From contig NZ_PJBP01000165.1 in NCBI RefSeq assembly GCF_002836415.1, positions 1-53,150 on the forward strand: 53,150 nucleotides of DNA, in the 5' to 3' direction. Positions 28,643 to 38,642 of the stretch are shown here, piece by piece (position 1 is the first letter of the stretch; the number at the start of each line of letters is the position of its first letter). Both the position numbers and the translations under genes were made by a program. The notes beneath the pieces are model-generated. The model saw nothing but the letters and a program-made list of their open reading frames with translations. It searched no databases and was not told the DNA's origin. Source of the stretch: Psychromonas sp. MB-3u-54 (GTDB lineage Bacteria > Pseudomonadota > Gammaproteobacteria > Enterobacterales > Psychromonadaceae).

Positions 28643-30238
28643 TTAAGCTGACACAACACCCTGGCTATTAAGGTATTCACTGTAGGTGCCGTGGAAATCA
28701 ATAATTTTATCTGCTTTAATTTCGATAATACGCGTTGCTAATGAAGACACAAATTCACGGTCATGGCTTACAAACAGAAGTGTTCCTGCATAGTTTTCAA
28801 GCGCTAAGTTTAATGATTCAATAGATTCCATGTCCAAGTGATTGGTTGGTTCATCCATTAACAGTATGTTGGGTAAGTCCATCATTAACTTACCAAATAA
28901 CATTCTGCCCTGCTCACCACCGGAAATGATTTTCACTGATTTGCCGATGTCGTTTGAGCCAAACAGTAAACGCCCTAATGTACCGCGGATAGATTGTTCG
29001 TCATCGCCGGGTTTCATCCATTGACTCATCCATTCCATTAAGGTTTGGTCTTTTTCAAAAGCGTAAGCATGATCCTGCGCGTAATAACCTAAGTGAGCAT
29101 TTTCAGACCACTTAAACTGACCTGAATCTAATTGAGTGTGGTCCATTAAAGTGCGTAATAAAGTTGTTTTACCTACGCCATTTTGGCCAATAATAGCAAT
29201 ACGTTCGCCAACTTCAACCATCAGGTTAAAGTCTTTAAACAGGACTTTATCAAAAGCTTTACTCGCATTGGTGACTTCCAGTGCAGTACGGAACAGTTTT
29301 TTCTCCTGTTTGAAAACAATATAAGGATTAACCCGACTTGATGGTTTAACTTCATCCAGTACGATTTTATCCATTTGTTTTGCACGAGAGGTGGCTTGTT
29401 TGGCTTTTGATGCATTGGCAGAGAAACGGCTAACAAAATCCTGCAGTTCAGAAAGCTGCGCTTTTTTCTTGGCATTATCGGATAGCAGACGTTCGCGGAC
29501 CTGTGTTGCTGCGGTCATGTATTCATCATAGTTGCCGGAATATAAACGCAGTTCACCGTAATCAATATCGGCCATATGAGAACAAACTGAGTTTAAGAAA
29601 TGACGGTCATGGGAGATGATAACCATAGTACATTGACGTGCTTTTAACTCGTCTTCCAACCAGCGAATAGTATCAATGTCCAAGTTATTGGTCGGCTCAT
29701 CCAGTAACATTATTTCTGGATTTGAGAATAATACCTGTGCGAGCAGGACTCGCAGTTTCCAACCCGGAGCCACTTCCGACATTAAGCCGTAGTGCAGATC
29801 CAGCGGGATACCAACGCTTAATAATAATTCTCCGGCGCGGGCGTCGGCAGTGTAACCGTCCATTTCGGCGAATTCAGTTTCAAGATTAGCAACTTTCATG
29901 CCGTCTTCTTCGCTCATTTCAGGAAGACTGTAGATGCGATTACGTTCAGCCATCACAGCCCACATCTCTTTGTGACCCATTAATACGGTATCAAGTACAG
30001 AGAATTCTTCGAAAGCGAACTGGTCTTGGTGCAGTTTTGCAATACGTTCGTTAGGATCTTTGGCAACATTACCGGCACTTGGCTCAAGATCGCCGGTTAA
30101 AATTTTCATGAAAGTTGATTTACCACAACCGTTGGCACCAATAAGGCCATAACGGTTACCATTACCAAATTTAACTGAGATATTTTCAAATAAAGGTTTT
30201 GCACCAAACTGCATGGTGATGTTGTTCGTACTTAACAA
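28643..30238 (-). CDS. ybiT: ABC-F ATPase YbiT
   Basis: 531 residues (E. coli YbiT 530). A soluble protein with two ABC ATPase domains (Walker [10 protein letters not shown] near 35-45 and GQNGVGKTT near 350) joined by a basic linker, and no membrane segments. ABC-F proteins act on the ribosome; YbiT is one of the four E. coli ABC-F members. The signature motif of the first domain is [15 protein letters not shown] and [10 protein letters not shown] follows; the second has [13 protein letters not shown] and [10 protein letters not shown]. It is divergent from rhlE with 237 bp between. Confidence 0.92.
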   Translation of the reverse strand: MLSTNNITMQFGAKPLFENISVKFGNGNRYGLIGANGCGKSTFMKILTGDLEPSAGNVAKDPNERIAKLHQDQFAFEEFSVLDTVLMGHKEMWAVMAERNRIYSLPEMSEEDGMKVANLETEFAEMDGYTADARAGELLLSVGIPLDLHYGLMSEVAPGWKLRVLLAQVLFSNPEIMLLDEPTNNLDIDTIRWLEDELKARQCTMVIISHDRHFLNSVCSHMADIDYGELRLYSGNYDEYMTAATQVRERLLSDNAKKKAQLSELQDFVSRFSANASKAKQATSRAKQMDKIVLDEVKPSSRVNPYIVFKQEKKLFRTALEVTNASKAFDKVLFKDFNLMVEVGERIAIIGQNGVGKTTLLRTLMDHTQLDSGQFKWSENAHLGYYAQDHAYAFEKDQTLMEWMSQWMKPGDDEQSIRGTLGRLLFGSNDIGKSVKIISGGEQGRMLFGKLMMDLPNILLMDEPTNHLDMESIESLNLALENYAGTLLFVSHDREFVSSLATRIIEIKADKIIDFHGTYSEYLNSQGVVSA

Positions 30239-30475
30239 GGCGATTTTCCTAATTCAAGGCGACGTTTATTTGTAAACCCCGCTATGTTTGTATGGTTTGT
30301 GTTAGGGCTGTTAACCCTACAATTATATAGTGATACCATTATACAGAAAATGTGAGGTTAATCACGTCGCATTTGTACGAATTTCACACATTAATTTGCC
30401 AACTGGGTTGTAGCACTTAATCTAGGCTTACTGTAAGCTACGCCCTTTTCCAGCTTTCCAACCAAGAGATTAATT

Positions 30476-31765
30476 ATGAGCTTTGATGTATTAGGTTTAC
30501 CCGATTCGCTGCTTAAGGCGGTCAAAGAGCAAGGTTATACAGAACCTTCGCCGATTCAAGCTCAGGCCATTCCCGCCATATTAGAAGGTAAGGATGTGAT
30601 GGCTGCAGCACAAACGGGGACAGGTAAAACCGCTGGTTTCACGCTGCCGTTATTAACCCTGTTAGAAAAAGGTAACCGTCCAAAATCAAATCAGGTGCGC
30701 GCATTGGTGTTGACACCAACGCGTGAGCTGGCAGCTCAAGTTCATGCCAGCGTCGCGACTTACGGTAAAAATATGCCGTTACGCAGCGCAGTGGTCTTTG
30801 GCGGGGTAAAAATTAATCCGCAAATGCAAATTCTGCGTCAGGGTGTTGATGTATTAGTGGCGACCCCGGGTCGTTTAATCGATCTTTACAACCAGAATGC
30901 AGTCAGCTTTAAACAATTAGAAGTCTTAATATTAGATGAAGCTGACCGTATGCTGGATATGGGATTTATTCACGACATCAAACGTATTTTGGCCGTATTG
31001 CCGAAACAACGTCAGAACTTACTGTTCTCTGCAACTTTCTCTCCCGATATTCGCCGGCTGGCAAAAGGGCTAGTCAATAACCCCGTTGAAATTTCAGTTA
31101 GCCCGCGTAATACCACCGCAGAAAATGTCACTCAGACCGTTTATGAAGTTGATAAAACTAAAAAATCGATTGTCCTAAGCACCCTGATAAAAGAAAATGA
31201 TTGGCAGCAGGTATTAGTTTTTGTAAAAACAAAACATGGCGCTAACCGCTTAGTCAAAAGCCTGGAAGGACGTGGTATTACTGCTGCTGCTATTCATGGT
31301 AATAAAAGCCAGGCTGCCCGCACTAGGGCTTTAGCCGGATTTAAAGAAGGTCAGGTACGCGCGTTAGTGGCCACGGATATTGCCGCGCGTGGTATCGATA
31401 TTGACCAGTTACCGCAGGTTGTGAATTTTGATTTACCCCATGTGTCAGAAGATTATGTCCATCGAATCGGCCGTACGGGTCGTGCGGGTAACGAGGGACA
31501 GGCGCTCTCCTTAGTGTGCAATGAAGAGTTTAAATTGCTTAAAGACATTGAAAAATTAATTAAAAAAGTGCTTCCGCGTAAAATTCTCGCAGGTTTTGAA
31601 CCGGGAGAGCCGTTGCCGCCTTCAGTTTTAGATGGTCGTGACCCTAAACCTCAAAAGCCGAAAAAACCACATTCGGATCACCGTGATGGTCAACGCTCTG
31701 CAGCCAATACAGCAGCTAATAAAAAACATCGTTCAGCCCGCGGAAATTTTGTTGGCGGGAAATAG
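30476..31765 (+). CDS. rhlE: DEAD-box RNA helicase RhlE
   Basis: ATP-dependent RNA helicase involved in ribosome assembly and RNA turnover, often important at low temperature. 429 residues. Motifs in order: Q-motif around [43 protein letters not shown], then ARGIDI and [10 protein letters not shown]. The basic C-terminal tail (after about 370, rich in Lys, Pro, His, Arg) is typical of RhlE and helps RNA binding. GAGA precedes the ATG. A terminator follows. Confidence 0.92.
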   Translation: MSFDVLGLPDSLLKAVKEQGYTEPSPIQAQAIPAILEGKDVMAAAQTGTGKTAGFTLPLLTLLEKGNRPKSNQVRALVLTPTRELAAQVHASVATYGKNMPLRSAVVFGGVKINPQMQILRQGVDVLVATPGRLIDLYNQNAVSFKQLEVLILDEADRMLDMGFIHDIKRILAVLPKQRQNLLFSATFSPDIRRLAKGLVNNPVEISVSPRNTTAENVTQTVYEVDKTKKSIVLSTLIKENDWQQVLVFVKTKHGANRLVKSLEGRGITAAAIHGNKSQAARTRALAGFKEGQVRALVATDIAARGIDIDQLPQVVNFDLPHVSEDYVHRIGRTGRAGNEGQALSLVCNEEFKLLKDIEKLIKKVLPRKILAGFEPGEPLPPSVLDGRDPKPQKPKKPHSDHRDGQRSAANTAANKKHRSARGNFVGGK

Positions 31766-31794
31766 TGTCTGCTAAGCTGACAAATTAGTTTGAT

Positions 31795-31834
31795 AAAAAA
31801 CCTTAACTAATTATTTTAATTAAGGTTTTTTTTT
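31795..31834 (+). terminator. Terminator after rhlE
   Basis: AAAAAACCTTAA and TTAAGGTTTTTT form a stem (CCTTAA 31801-31806, TTAAGG 31820-31825, extended by A and T runs) with a T9 tail. Confidence 0.8.
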
Positions 31835-31883
31835 GCCTTTTTTTCAGTCTGCCGGGCAATAACTCAATAAGGTAAAGACATAC

Positions 31884-32357
31884 GTGAATAAAATTGCTGT
31901 ATTTGCCGATGTGCAAAATATTTACTACACCACCCGCCAGGCCTATGGAAAACAGTTTAACTATCGCAAATTATGGCAACAGCTTGAGCAGCAGGGGGAT
32001 ATTGTCAGCGCTTATGCCTACGCTATTGAGCGTGGGGATAACCAGCAGAAAAAATTTCAAGATGTCTTAATGCACTTAGGTTTTGAGGTGAAACTTAAAC
32101 CTTTTATTCAGCGCAGTGATGGCTCTGCCAAAGGCGATTGGGATGTGGGTATTACCATCGATATTATGGAAATAGCGGCGCAGGTAGATACTGTTATTTT
32201 ACTTTCCGGTGATGGTGATTTTGCGATTTTATTTGATAAAGTGAAACAGGCTTATGGTGTTAAAACGGAGGCTTATGGCGTGCCTAAATTAACAGCCAAA
32301 GCATTGATTGACGCATCGACACTATTTCACCCGATTGAGGGGGATCTGTTATTGTAG
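31884..32357 (+). CDS. NYN-domain (LabA/DUF88-type) protein, probable nuclease
   Basis: 157 residues almost entirely formed by a NYN (PIN-like) domain. Conserved acidic residues that would hold a metal are in IAVFADVQNIYY near the N-terminus, KGDWDVGITIDI near 90, and LLSGDGDFAILFD near 112. NYN proteins are usually RNases or have RNA-related roles; a specific substrate cannot be named. The start is a GTG with AAGG about 11 nt upstream. It follows rhlE with a terminator between, so it has its own promoter. Confidence 0.75.
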   Translation: MNKIAVFADVQNIYYTTRQAYGKQFNYRKLWQQLEQQGDIVSAYAYAIERGDNQQKKFQDVLMHLGFEVKLKPFIQRSDGSAKGDWDVGITIDIMEIAAQVDTVILLSGDGDFAILFDKVKQAYGVKTEAYGVPKLTAKALIDASTLFHPIEGDLLL

Positions 32358-32546
32358 GAAGCAGACACATAACGACCCACCTGACCGTTAAATCCTGCCC
32401 TTATCCGCTAACGATAATTGTGCTTGTTTAACCTGCAAGCGTATTGATTAATCAAAGTACAATAGGGCAAATAAAAGCAGTAATTATTTCGTTCTGCCGA
32501 CAAATTTAGTAGAGTTAATTTTTTTATTATTCAAAAGGGTTTTATT

Positions 32547-33017
32547 GTGTCAAAAATCATTCTTCTCGTACTTTTTTTAGTCGCTGCATTTTTTGTTTTT
32601 CAAAGCATAAATGCAGGTAAAAATACGCCGGAAAATATTCAACTAGGAGCAGACTTTCTAGCTGCAAACGAAGCACAAGATGGCGTTTTCAGCACCGCTT
32701 CGGGCTTGCAGTATAAAGTATTAGAGAAAGGCGCTGGCGAGGTTCATCCAACGGCTGATAGCAAGGTAAAAGTGCATTACCATGGCACCTTAATAGACGG
32801 CACTGTTTTTGATAGTTCGGTGGAGCGTGGCACGCCAATCTCATTCGGGTTGAATCAAGTTATTCCCGGCTGGACCGAGGGAGTGCAGTTGATGGTCGAA
32901 GGTGATAAATTCCGTTTTTATATTCCCAGTCGTTTAGCTTATGGTAAGCGTGCTACGGGGAAAATCCCAGCGGGCTCTTTGTTGATTTTTGATGTTGAGT
33001 TAATTGCGATTAACTAA
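32547..33017 (+). CDS. FKBP-type peptidyl-prolyl isomerase with N-terminal membrane anchor
   Basis: 156 residues. A hydrophobic N-terminal segment (residues 3-20) should anchor or export the protein; no lipobox Cys is present. The rest is one FKBP domain with VKVHYHGTLIDGTVFDSS, VIPGWTEGVQLM and SRLAYG motifs, like the C-terminal domain of FkpA/FklB-type Mip proteins but without their long dimerisation helix. It probably works in the periplasm as a folding helper. GTG start with AAAGGG upstream. A strong terminator follows. Confidence 0.87.
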   Translation: MSKIILLVLFLVAAFFVFQSINAGKNTPENIQLGADFLAANEAQDGVFSTASGLQYKVLEKGAGEVHPTADSKVKVHYHGTLIDGTVFDSSVERGTPISFGLNQVIPGWTEGVQLMVEGDKFRFYIPSRLAYGKRATGKIPAGSLLIFDVELIAIN

Positions 33018-33040
33018 TTTTAAATATAACTTCGACAATC

Positions 33041-33079
33041 TAAAACGGTCACTATTATCTTATCAAGGTGACCGTTTTA
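33041..33079. terminator. Bidirectional terminator between the FKBP gene and sdaA
   Basis: TAAAACGGTCAC (33041-33052) / GTGACCGTTTTA (33068-33079), perfect 12-bp stem. Confidence 0.8.
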
Positions 33080-33102
33080 TTAATGCAGAAAACTATTTAA
33101 AA

Positions 33103-34473
33103 CTATTCACAGGGTGGGCCCCTGTGAATCATCGCTAACCCGCCCAGTGATGTTTCCCGGTAGTTTCTGTGCATATCTTTGCCTGTCTGATACATAGTCT
33201 CAATAACATTATCTAAAGAGATAATTGATTTGCTGTTGCGTTTTAATGCCATACGGGACGCATTAATGGCTTTCATTGCCCCCATTGCATTACGTTCAAT
33301 GCAGGGGATCTGTACTAAACCACCCACCGGATCGCAGGTCATGCCCAGCGAATGTTCCATGGCAATTTCAGCTGCCATGCAGATTTGCTCATTACTGCCG
33401 CCTCGAATAGCCGTTAAACCCGCTGCCGCCATCGATGATGAAACACCTATTTCGCCCTGACAGCCGACCTCGGCACCAGAAATTGAGGCATTCATTTTAT
33501 AAAGCACGCCGATCGCCGCTGATACACCGAGGAAGTCTTTTAATTGTTTGGTATCTAATTCATGGATAAATCTATGGTAGTAGGTTAAGACCGCTGGAAT
33601 AACACCCGCAGCACCGTTGGTTGGCGATGTAACCACCTGACCGCCGGCTGCATTTTCTTCACTGACGGCGAAAGCAAAGAGGTTAACCCAATCAATAATA
33701 GTCATCGGATCGTGATCCGTTGCCTGGTTCGCTTCCAGTGTTTTTAATAACGCCGGTGCACGCCGTGTGACGTTTAATCCTCCGTCAAGTATGCCTTCGG
33801 TTTGCAAACCGCGTTGTAAACACAAACACATTACTTTCCAAAGTTGATCGGTTTTTTGATCTATCTCTTTTTGGCTGCGAAAAGCTAATTCATTTTTCTG
33901 TACTAAGCCGCCAATACTTAAACCTTGTTGCTCCGCTTTGTTTAATAGCTCCTGCGCAGAATGAAATTCAAAAGGCAGTTTAATTTTATTTGGTGCGTCA
34001 CCACTGGCGAGTTCTGCTGCTGTTTTAATAAATCCGCCACCAATAGAATAATAGGTTTCACTGCAAATAATGGCCCCATTAATATCAAAAGCACTAATAG
34101 ACATACCATTCTCGTGCAGAGGCAGATTCTCAAAATGGAATTTAATTTGTTCCTCAGGATCAAAGTCGATTATTTTTTCATTCGAAAGAGGCAATTTTAA
34201 TGTTTTTTTCACCTGTTCAATAAGTTGATTCGCACTTTTTATTTTAATCGTTTCTGGCTGAAATCCTAACAAACCTAATAATACGGCCTTGTCGGTATGG
34301 TGCCCTTTACCCGTCAGTGCTAAAGATCCGAACAGATCAACCTTGATTTCATTTACGGAAGGCAGACTATTTTTGATCAATAAAGTAAACTGATAACCTG
34401 CAATCATTGGACCGTTAGTGTGTGAACTTGATGGGCCAATACCGATTTTATAGATGTCAAAAATTGAAAGCAT
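33103..34473 (-). CDS. sdaA: L-serine dehydratase (iron-sulfur type)
   Basis: Deaminates L-serine to pyruvate with a [4Fe-4S] cluster. 456 residues (E. coli SdaA 454). The N-terminal beta domain carries GPSSSHTNGPMIAG and KGHHTDKAV; the alpha domain carries the cluster-binding cysteines in GCQGEIG and MTCDPVGGLVQIPCIERN. The C-terminus ends GPPCE with a cysteine two from the end, comparable to the tail-in-mouth Cys described for the family. SdaA and SdaB cannot be told apart with certainty; there is no sdaC transporter beside it. Confidence 0.92.
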   Translation of the reverse strand: MLSIFDIYKIGIGPSSSHTNGPMIAGYQFTLLIKNSLPSVNEIKVDLFGSLALTGKGHHTDKAVLLGLLGFQPETIKIKSANQLIEQVKKTLKLPLSNEKIIDFDPEEQIKFHFENLPLHENGMSISAFDINGAIICSETYYSIGGGFIKTAAELASGDAPNKIKLPFEFHSAQELLNKAEQQGLSIGGLVQKNELAFRSQKEIDQKTDQLWKVMCLCLQRGLQTEGILDGGLNVTRRAPALLKTLEANQATDHDPMTIIDWVNLFAFAVSEENAAGGQVVTSPTNGAAGVIPAVLTYYHRFIHELDTKQLKDFLGVSAAIGVLYKMNASISGAEVGCQGEIGVSSSMAAAGLTAIRGGSNEQICMAAEIAMEHSLGMTCDPVGGLVQIPCIERNAMGAMKAINASRMALKRNSKSIISLDNVIETMYQTGKDMHRNYRETSLGGLAMIHRGPPCE

Positions 34474-35194
34474 GGAAGATTCCTATTTATTGTCGCGTAA
34501 AAAAGTTATTTTGTAGTAAATTACAATGTGCCTTCAATATGCATTAAAGGGTATATAATAGCGAATCTATTTTAATGATACGCCCGTAAAAACCTTTATT
34601 TTTCTCATTTTAGCGGTACAGATAATGACCTTCGCACAAGTTTAGAATCTCTGTAACGGATAAAATTCACTTTGTATTTCTAATATTTAACTTATATAGC
34701 TTGATTTTAACGGCTATAATATGACTTTAAATACTTGACATTTACGTAGTTATCACGTAGAAGTAATGCCAGTTAAATTACCTTAGGGAAGGTCTTGAAT
34801 GAAATTTCCTTCTTATTTTTGCTTTTTATCTATGTAATATTAGTCACATTTTAACCCTTTAAATTATAACGTGGTATCCAATAAAATGAGACTGAAGGCC
34901 GTCATCCTTATACCTAAACTACGTTAAAAGACAGAGTCCTATGTTGTGAAGTAACCTAACTTAAGATGGCTTATTTTTTATAATAAAAATCAGTGCATCG
35001 TTGTTTTTTGTAATTTCTTATGCACTTTAAGTGATTTTCTCTCGGGCGAAGATAATGAAATCCGCAACCTTTTAATAGAATATAACTATTATTTGCAGAC
35101 TTCAGCATGATTGTTTTTTCGGAATAGATGTAAATTAACATCCGAAATAGCGTAATTTAAAGCACCTCTTTAATATGACAGAATGGTTTATTTT
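34474..35194. other. Long gap upstream of the pilin locus
   Basis: 721 bp, AT-rich. TTGACA at 34735-34740 is a perfect -35 hexamer but its -10 at 17 bp (TAGAAG) is poor; TATAAT at 34715-34720 has no good -35. No supported gene. No sigma54 GG-N10-GC pattern near the pilin start stood out. Confidence 0.35.
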
Positions 35195-35593
35195 ATGAAA
35201 AAAAAGAAAGGTTTTACCTTCATTGAATTACTGATTGTAATCGCGATTATCGGGATGTTGACTGCTATCGCTTTCCCTTCTTACCAAGAGCATATCCGCA
35301 CCGCTAACCGAACTGTTGCACAACTCACGTTGACCAAACTGGCACAACAGTTTGAACGAACCAGTGCGCGTCAAGGCAAATATCCGGAGGGCGATGATGC
35401 GGATGAGATTATAGACGCAACAGATCCTCCTGATAGTTATACTCTTTCAGTAGTGAGTGATGCTGACGCAGGTACTTTTACGATCACCGCTACGCCTATT
35501 GCCGGATCCGTAAATGATGGTGATAAATGCGGGGACTTAAGTATAAATCAAGCGCAACAAACTACTCCTGCATCTAGTGATTGCTGGAATTAA
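35195..35593 (+). CDS. Type IV pilin-like protein, PilE family
   Basis: 132 residues. A short basic leader MKKKKG is followed by FTFIELLIVIAIIGMLTAIAFPSYQ, the class III signal cut after Gly by prepilin peptidase, with Glu at mature position 5. The globular part ends with two Cys (CGDLSINQ...SDCWN) that likely form the C-terminal disulfide loop of PilE/PilA. An upstream in-frame ATG (35183) would give a leader of ten residues; neither start has a good ribosome site. It heads a run of minor-pilin genes, so it may be a PilE minor pilin rather than the major subunit. Confidence 0.85.
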   Translation: MKKKKGFTFIELLIVIAIIGMLTAIAFPSYQEHIRTANRTVAQLTLTKLAQQFERTSARQGKYPEGDDADEIIDATDPPDSYTLSVVSDADAGTFTITATPIAGSVNDGDKCGDLSINQAQQTTPASSDCWN

Positions 35594-35594
35594 G

Positions 35595-36053
35595 ATGAGA
35601 TTTTATTCAATAAAAAACTCACAAGGTATGACTTTACTGGAATTGTTAATCGTTCTTGCGATCATTATTATTCTAGCCTCAGTCGGCATCCCTAGCTATC
35701 AGACATTTATAGCCAATGAGCGTTTTGCCATCGCCAGCAATGAACTGTACAACGCCTACCGCTTTGCGCGCAATGAAGCGATAAAAACATCGAGTTCAAT
35801 GACCTTGAAGCCAAAAACTGGGGGATGGGTCAATGGCTGGCAGGTGATTGATAACAGCGACACTGTGCTGTTGGTCAGCAAAAAACCCCATGACAGCATT
35901 ACCGTCACTGGCGTTGCGGTGACTGTAGAGGGGATGGGTGCATTATCTGACGGTGGTGTAACATTTTCGATTACAGGACCCGGTGGAAAGATCAATTGTT
36001 TATCTGTGTTGTCCAGCGGACAAAGCCAATTAAAGCCAGAGGCCTGCTCATGA
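35595..36053 (+). CDS. Minor pilin FimT/FimU (GspH-like)
   Basis: 152 residues. Leader up to the Gly in NSQG, then MTLLELLIVLAIIIILASVGIPSYQTF with Glu5. The following segment ANERFAIASNELYNAYRFARNEAIK is the hallmark of FimT/GspH pseudopilins. The ATG at 35595 begins one base after the stop of the preceding gene; a GTG at 35577 would overlap it and is less likely. Together with PilV, PilW and PilX it should form the initiating tip complex of the pilus. Some FimT proteins bind DNA in natural transformation; this cannot be judged here. Confidence 0.87.
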   Translation: MRFYSIKNSQGMTLLELLIVLAIIIILASVGIPSYQTFIANERFAIASNELYNAYRFARNEAIKTSSSMTLKPKTGGWVNGWQVIDNSDTVLLVSKKPHDSITVTGVAVTVEGMGALSDGGVTFSITGPGGKINCLSVLSSGQSQLKPEACS

Positions 36054-36463
36054 GAATATCTGAAAAAGGATTTACTCTATTTGAAGTGCTGGTGTCAATG
36101 TTTGTTACCGGCGTGGCGCTACTCGGGGTCGCACAGATGGAGGTGTATATTCTAAAATCATCGCAGTCGAGTTTTGACTATACGGTTGCAACTATCAGGG
36201 CAAATAGTTTTGTGGATGCGGTTTGGGCAGGCTGTTATACAGAGAGCGCATCCGCCAGTACCTATGGTGATATTCGCGCTGCTTGGTTAACTGAAATAAG
36301 TGCGGCGGGTATGACTACTTATGAGACTAAGCCCCCAGCAGCATATAATCAGGATATGACGGTGAAAATTAGCTGGACTGATCCGCGATTCGCGAACGAT
36401 GCCGCTGCCAATAGTACCTTAACCTTAAGTGTGAGATTCCCTGATGACAGTTGTGGGGCTTAA
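36050..36463 (+). CDS. pilV: Minor pilin PilV
   Basis: 137 residues. A short leader MRISEKG precedes FTLFEVLVSMFVTGVALLGVAQMEVY, with Glu5 and the G-x-A-L-L-G-x-A-x-M pattern of PilV/GspI. The ATG overlaps the fimT stop (ATGA), so translation is coupled. The mature domain is small, with Cys at the end (DDSCGA). Part of the minor-pilin priming complex. Confidence 0.87.
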   Translation: MRISEKGFTLFEVLVSMFVTGVALLGVAQMEVYILKSSQSSFDYTVATIRANSFVDAVWAGCYTESASASTYGDIRAAWLTEISAAGMTTYETKPPAAYNQDMTVKISWTDPRFANDAAANSTLTLSVRFPDDSCGA

Positions 36464-36467
36464 TAGA

Positions 36468-37037
36468 ATGCAGACTAATAATTTTAACAAAAAAAAAGCG
36501 CAGCAGGGCGGATTTTCTCTACTTGAACTGCTGGTTGCTATGGTGATTAGTTTAATCCTGATTTTTGCCTGCACTACACTGTATAGCTCATTAAAAATCA
36601 GCATGACCACTGCTCAGGAGCTGGGAAAAGCGCAGGAGTCATTGCGGGGGGCATTTTATTTAATGTCACGTTCTGTTTATCAGGCTGAGAGTGTCAGTAT
36701 TAACGGGGCAGGTGACCAACTAACAGTTACTTATAACCCTCCTCTGACCGGAGAGATATACAGTTGTTTGGGAAAGCCTATTTCTACTGCTGGTAGTACT
36801 AATACTTATTCCTCGAACGGTGCAGGATTATTTTGTGATGATGGTACTGGCGCGGAGCTGATTGCATTAGATATTAAAACCTTAAATTTCACAACAATTA
36901 ACGATGCTAGCGGTACTATTAATGGTTTAACAGTGACAATGAAAATAGAGGGAATGCCTGCTTCGTTATTTGATGATGGCGGGCTGACGTTTACCTTAGC
37001 CCTACGGCAAAAAATATTATTGGATTTGGCTCTCTAA
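36468..37037 (+). CDS. pilW: Minor pilin PilW
   Basis: 189 residues. Leader of about 16 residues up to the Gly-Gly before FSLLELLVAMVISLILIFACTTLYSS; the FSLLELLVAMxIxLxL pattern and the QESLRGAFYLMSRSVYQAE stretch are typical of PilW/GspJ. The ATG at 36468 follows the pilV stop by 4 bases. PilW in Pseudomonas is longer (about 274 residues), so this is a short form. Order fimT-pilV-pilW-pilX is the standard one. Confidence 0.85.
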   Translation: MQTNNFNKKKAQQGGFSLLELLVAMVISLILIFACTTLYSSLKISMTTAQELGKAQESLRGAFYLMSRSVYQAESVSINGAGDQLTVTYNPPLTGEIYSCLGKPISTAGSTNTYSSNGAGLFCDDGTGAELIALDIKTLNFTTINDASGTINGLTVTMKIEGMPASLFDDGGLTFTLALRQKILLDLAL

Positions 37038-37060
37038 TATTTTAAAAGAAGAATAGAAAT

Positions 37061-38500
37061 ATGAAAAAGAAAAAAGGTATTGCACTGGTACCTGTGCTTA
37101 TCATCACTACTATTACCTCTACGCTGGCATTTTCACAACTCCATCATAATCGACTGCTGGAGCGGGTTGCGGGTAATCAACAAAAAGAAATCAGTGCGCG
37201 GCACGCTGCAGAAAAAGGTGTTTTTAGCGCTTTTGAATATATAAAATTTCAAAGTGAATATGGTACGTCAAATGATCAGATAATAGACAAACTGATTAAA
37301 TCTAAAAAAGTGAATTTGTCTGCTAATGAGTCTTACTCCTTTCCTGCAGATAAGAATTTTTCCATACTTAGCGATACAACAGTTGTTACCGTGGTAAGTA
37401 TGGGTGAATTTGGTGGTGCCACTGCTTATTTAAAAGCGGTAATCAAAACCCTTGATGCTCCAGGCGGCTTGGGAAAAGCTGTCTCATACTGCTCTATTAA
37501 TTATTACTATCCGAACGAAGATAATACAGTGACAGCGTTAGCTAGCGGATACAGTGAATACTGCAGCGATGATCTTTACCATATATCCCCGTTTAAATCC
37601 TATGCTGCAATATCGGGTGCTGCGATAAATATAACCGCAAGCTCCACAGTAAATGGTGATCTCGCTGCACAAGCGGCAGTTGTTATAGGGGCTGATTCTG
37701 TAGTTCATAACATCTATGCAGGCGCTGCCGTTACCACAGGTGCTTGGTCTAACGTTGAAAATATCTTTTCAGGTGATGCCACGAGTCTCGGGGCTAACGC
37801 TATTGCCCAAAATATCCATGCCGGAGCCGCCATTAACGTAGGCGCCGAAGGTGATGTCCAGGCGGTCTATGCTGGCGCAGCCATCACTCTGGGCGCGGGC
37901 GCTTCGACGACTGGCGTTTTAACTGAGGATGCCAACGCAGATGACTATGCTGAAACGGGCGATATACATAATGCTGGTAATATGACAGACATGATAGCGC
38001 TGATAACGGACACACAGTCCGCTTTATCTGCCCTCGAGCCATCCCCTGAAAATGGACCATTATCTACCACTATGGAAACACGCACGTTAGCGCCTGGCGT
38101 ATGGAAAGGCAGTGCCGTGACTATAGCTGCAAGCTCAACCATTACCTTTGATGCGGATGAGTCTACTGATAATGAGGACCACGTTTGGGTTATTAACCTT
38201 AGCGATGCGCTGACGGTTGGTGCGTTGACTAATTTCGAGATAATTGGTTTGAATGACACCGATACCGCTACTATCATTTGGAATGTAGGCGCTGCACTCA
38301 CCATGGGTGCAGGCACCTCTTTTCGTGGCACCGCATTTGTAGGGGGCGCCGTTACCGCGGCGACTTCATCGGTTAGTTGTGGTCACTTGTATGCAACGGC
38401 CGCCATTGGTATCGGTAGCATTGGGGTAGACAGTGAAGGTGATGCAGTCAGTTGCGAAAATTCAGATGCTGTCTTCACTTATCTGGAGGCACTTGATTAA
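37061..38500 (+). CDS. PilX-type minor pilin fused to a DUF3494 (ice-binding-protein-like) domain
   Basis: 479 residues. Residues 1-60 are a prepilin leader (MKKKKG) and PilX N-helix: IALVPVLIITTITS, then LERVAGNQQKEISARHAAEKGV, which matches PilX_N (R-M-A-G-N ... A-E). There is no Glu5, as usual for PilX. Residues about 142-168 hold C144, YYYP and C168. From about 180 a DUF3494-type domain follows: six 17-18-residue coils (187-289) of the pattern A-A-V/I-x-x-G-A, an alpha-helical segment (about 308-325), TLAPGVWKGSAVTIAASSTITF, HVWVINLSDALTVGA, TIIWNVGAALTMGAGTSFRGT and a last set of coils to 455. DUF3494 includes bacterial ice-binding proteins. It is the last gene of the minor-pilin operon; a terminator follows. 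Confidence 0.85.
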   Translation: MKKKKGIALVPVLIITTITSTLAFSQLHHNRLLERVAGNQQKEISARHAAEKGVFSAFEYIKFQSEYGTSNDQIIDKLIKSKKVNLSANESYSFPADKNFSILSDTTVVTVVSMGEFGGATAYLKAVIKTLDAPGGLGKAVSYCSINYYYPNEDNTVTALASGYSEYCSDDLYHISPFKSYAAISGAAINITASSTVNGDLAAQAAVVIGADSVVHNIYAGAAVTTGAWSNVENIFSGDATSLGANAIAQNIHAGAAINVGAEGDVQAVYAGAAITLGAGASTTGVLTEDANADDYAETGDIHNAGNMTDMIALITDTQSALSALEPSPENGPLSTTMETRTLAPGVWKGSAVTIAASSTITFDADESTDNEDHVWVINLSDALTVGALTNFEIIGLNDTDTATIIWNVGAALTMGAGTSFRGTAFVGGAVTAATSSVSCGHLYATAAIGIGSIGVDSEGDAVSCENSDAVFTYLEALD

Positions 38501-38543
38501 TTAGCCGTAATTACGCACCGTAATACGTGCAATTTATCAGGGT

Positions 38544-38577
38544 AAATGGTCGGTTGTTATAGCCGGACCATTTTTTT
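38544..38577 (+). terminator. Terminator of the minor-pilin operon
   Basis: AAATGGTC-GG pairs with CCGGACCATT (one bulged C) around a short loop and is followed by T7 (38571-38577). Confidence 0.7.
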
Positions 38578-38642
38578 GACCAATAAAAGTAATAAACAAT
38601 AAAGCCATTAAATAGTTACTGGCGCGCAGTACCTGAATAGGT

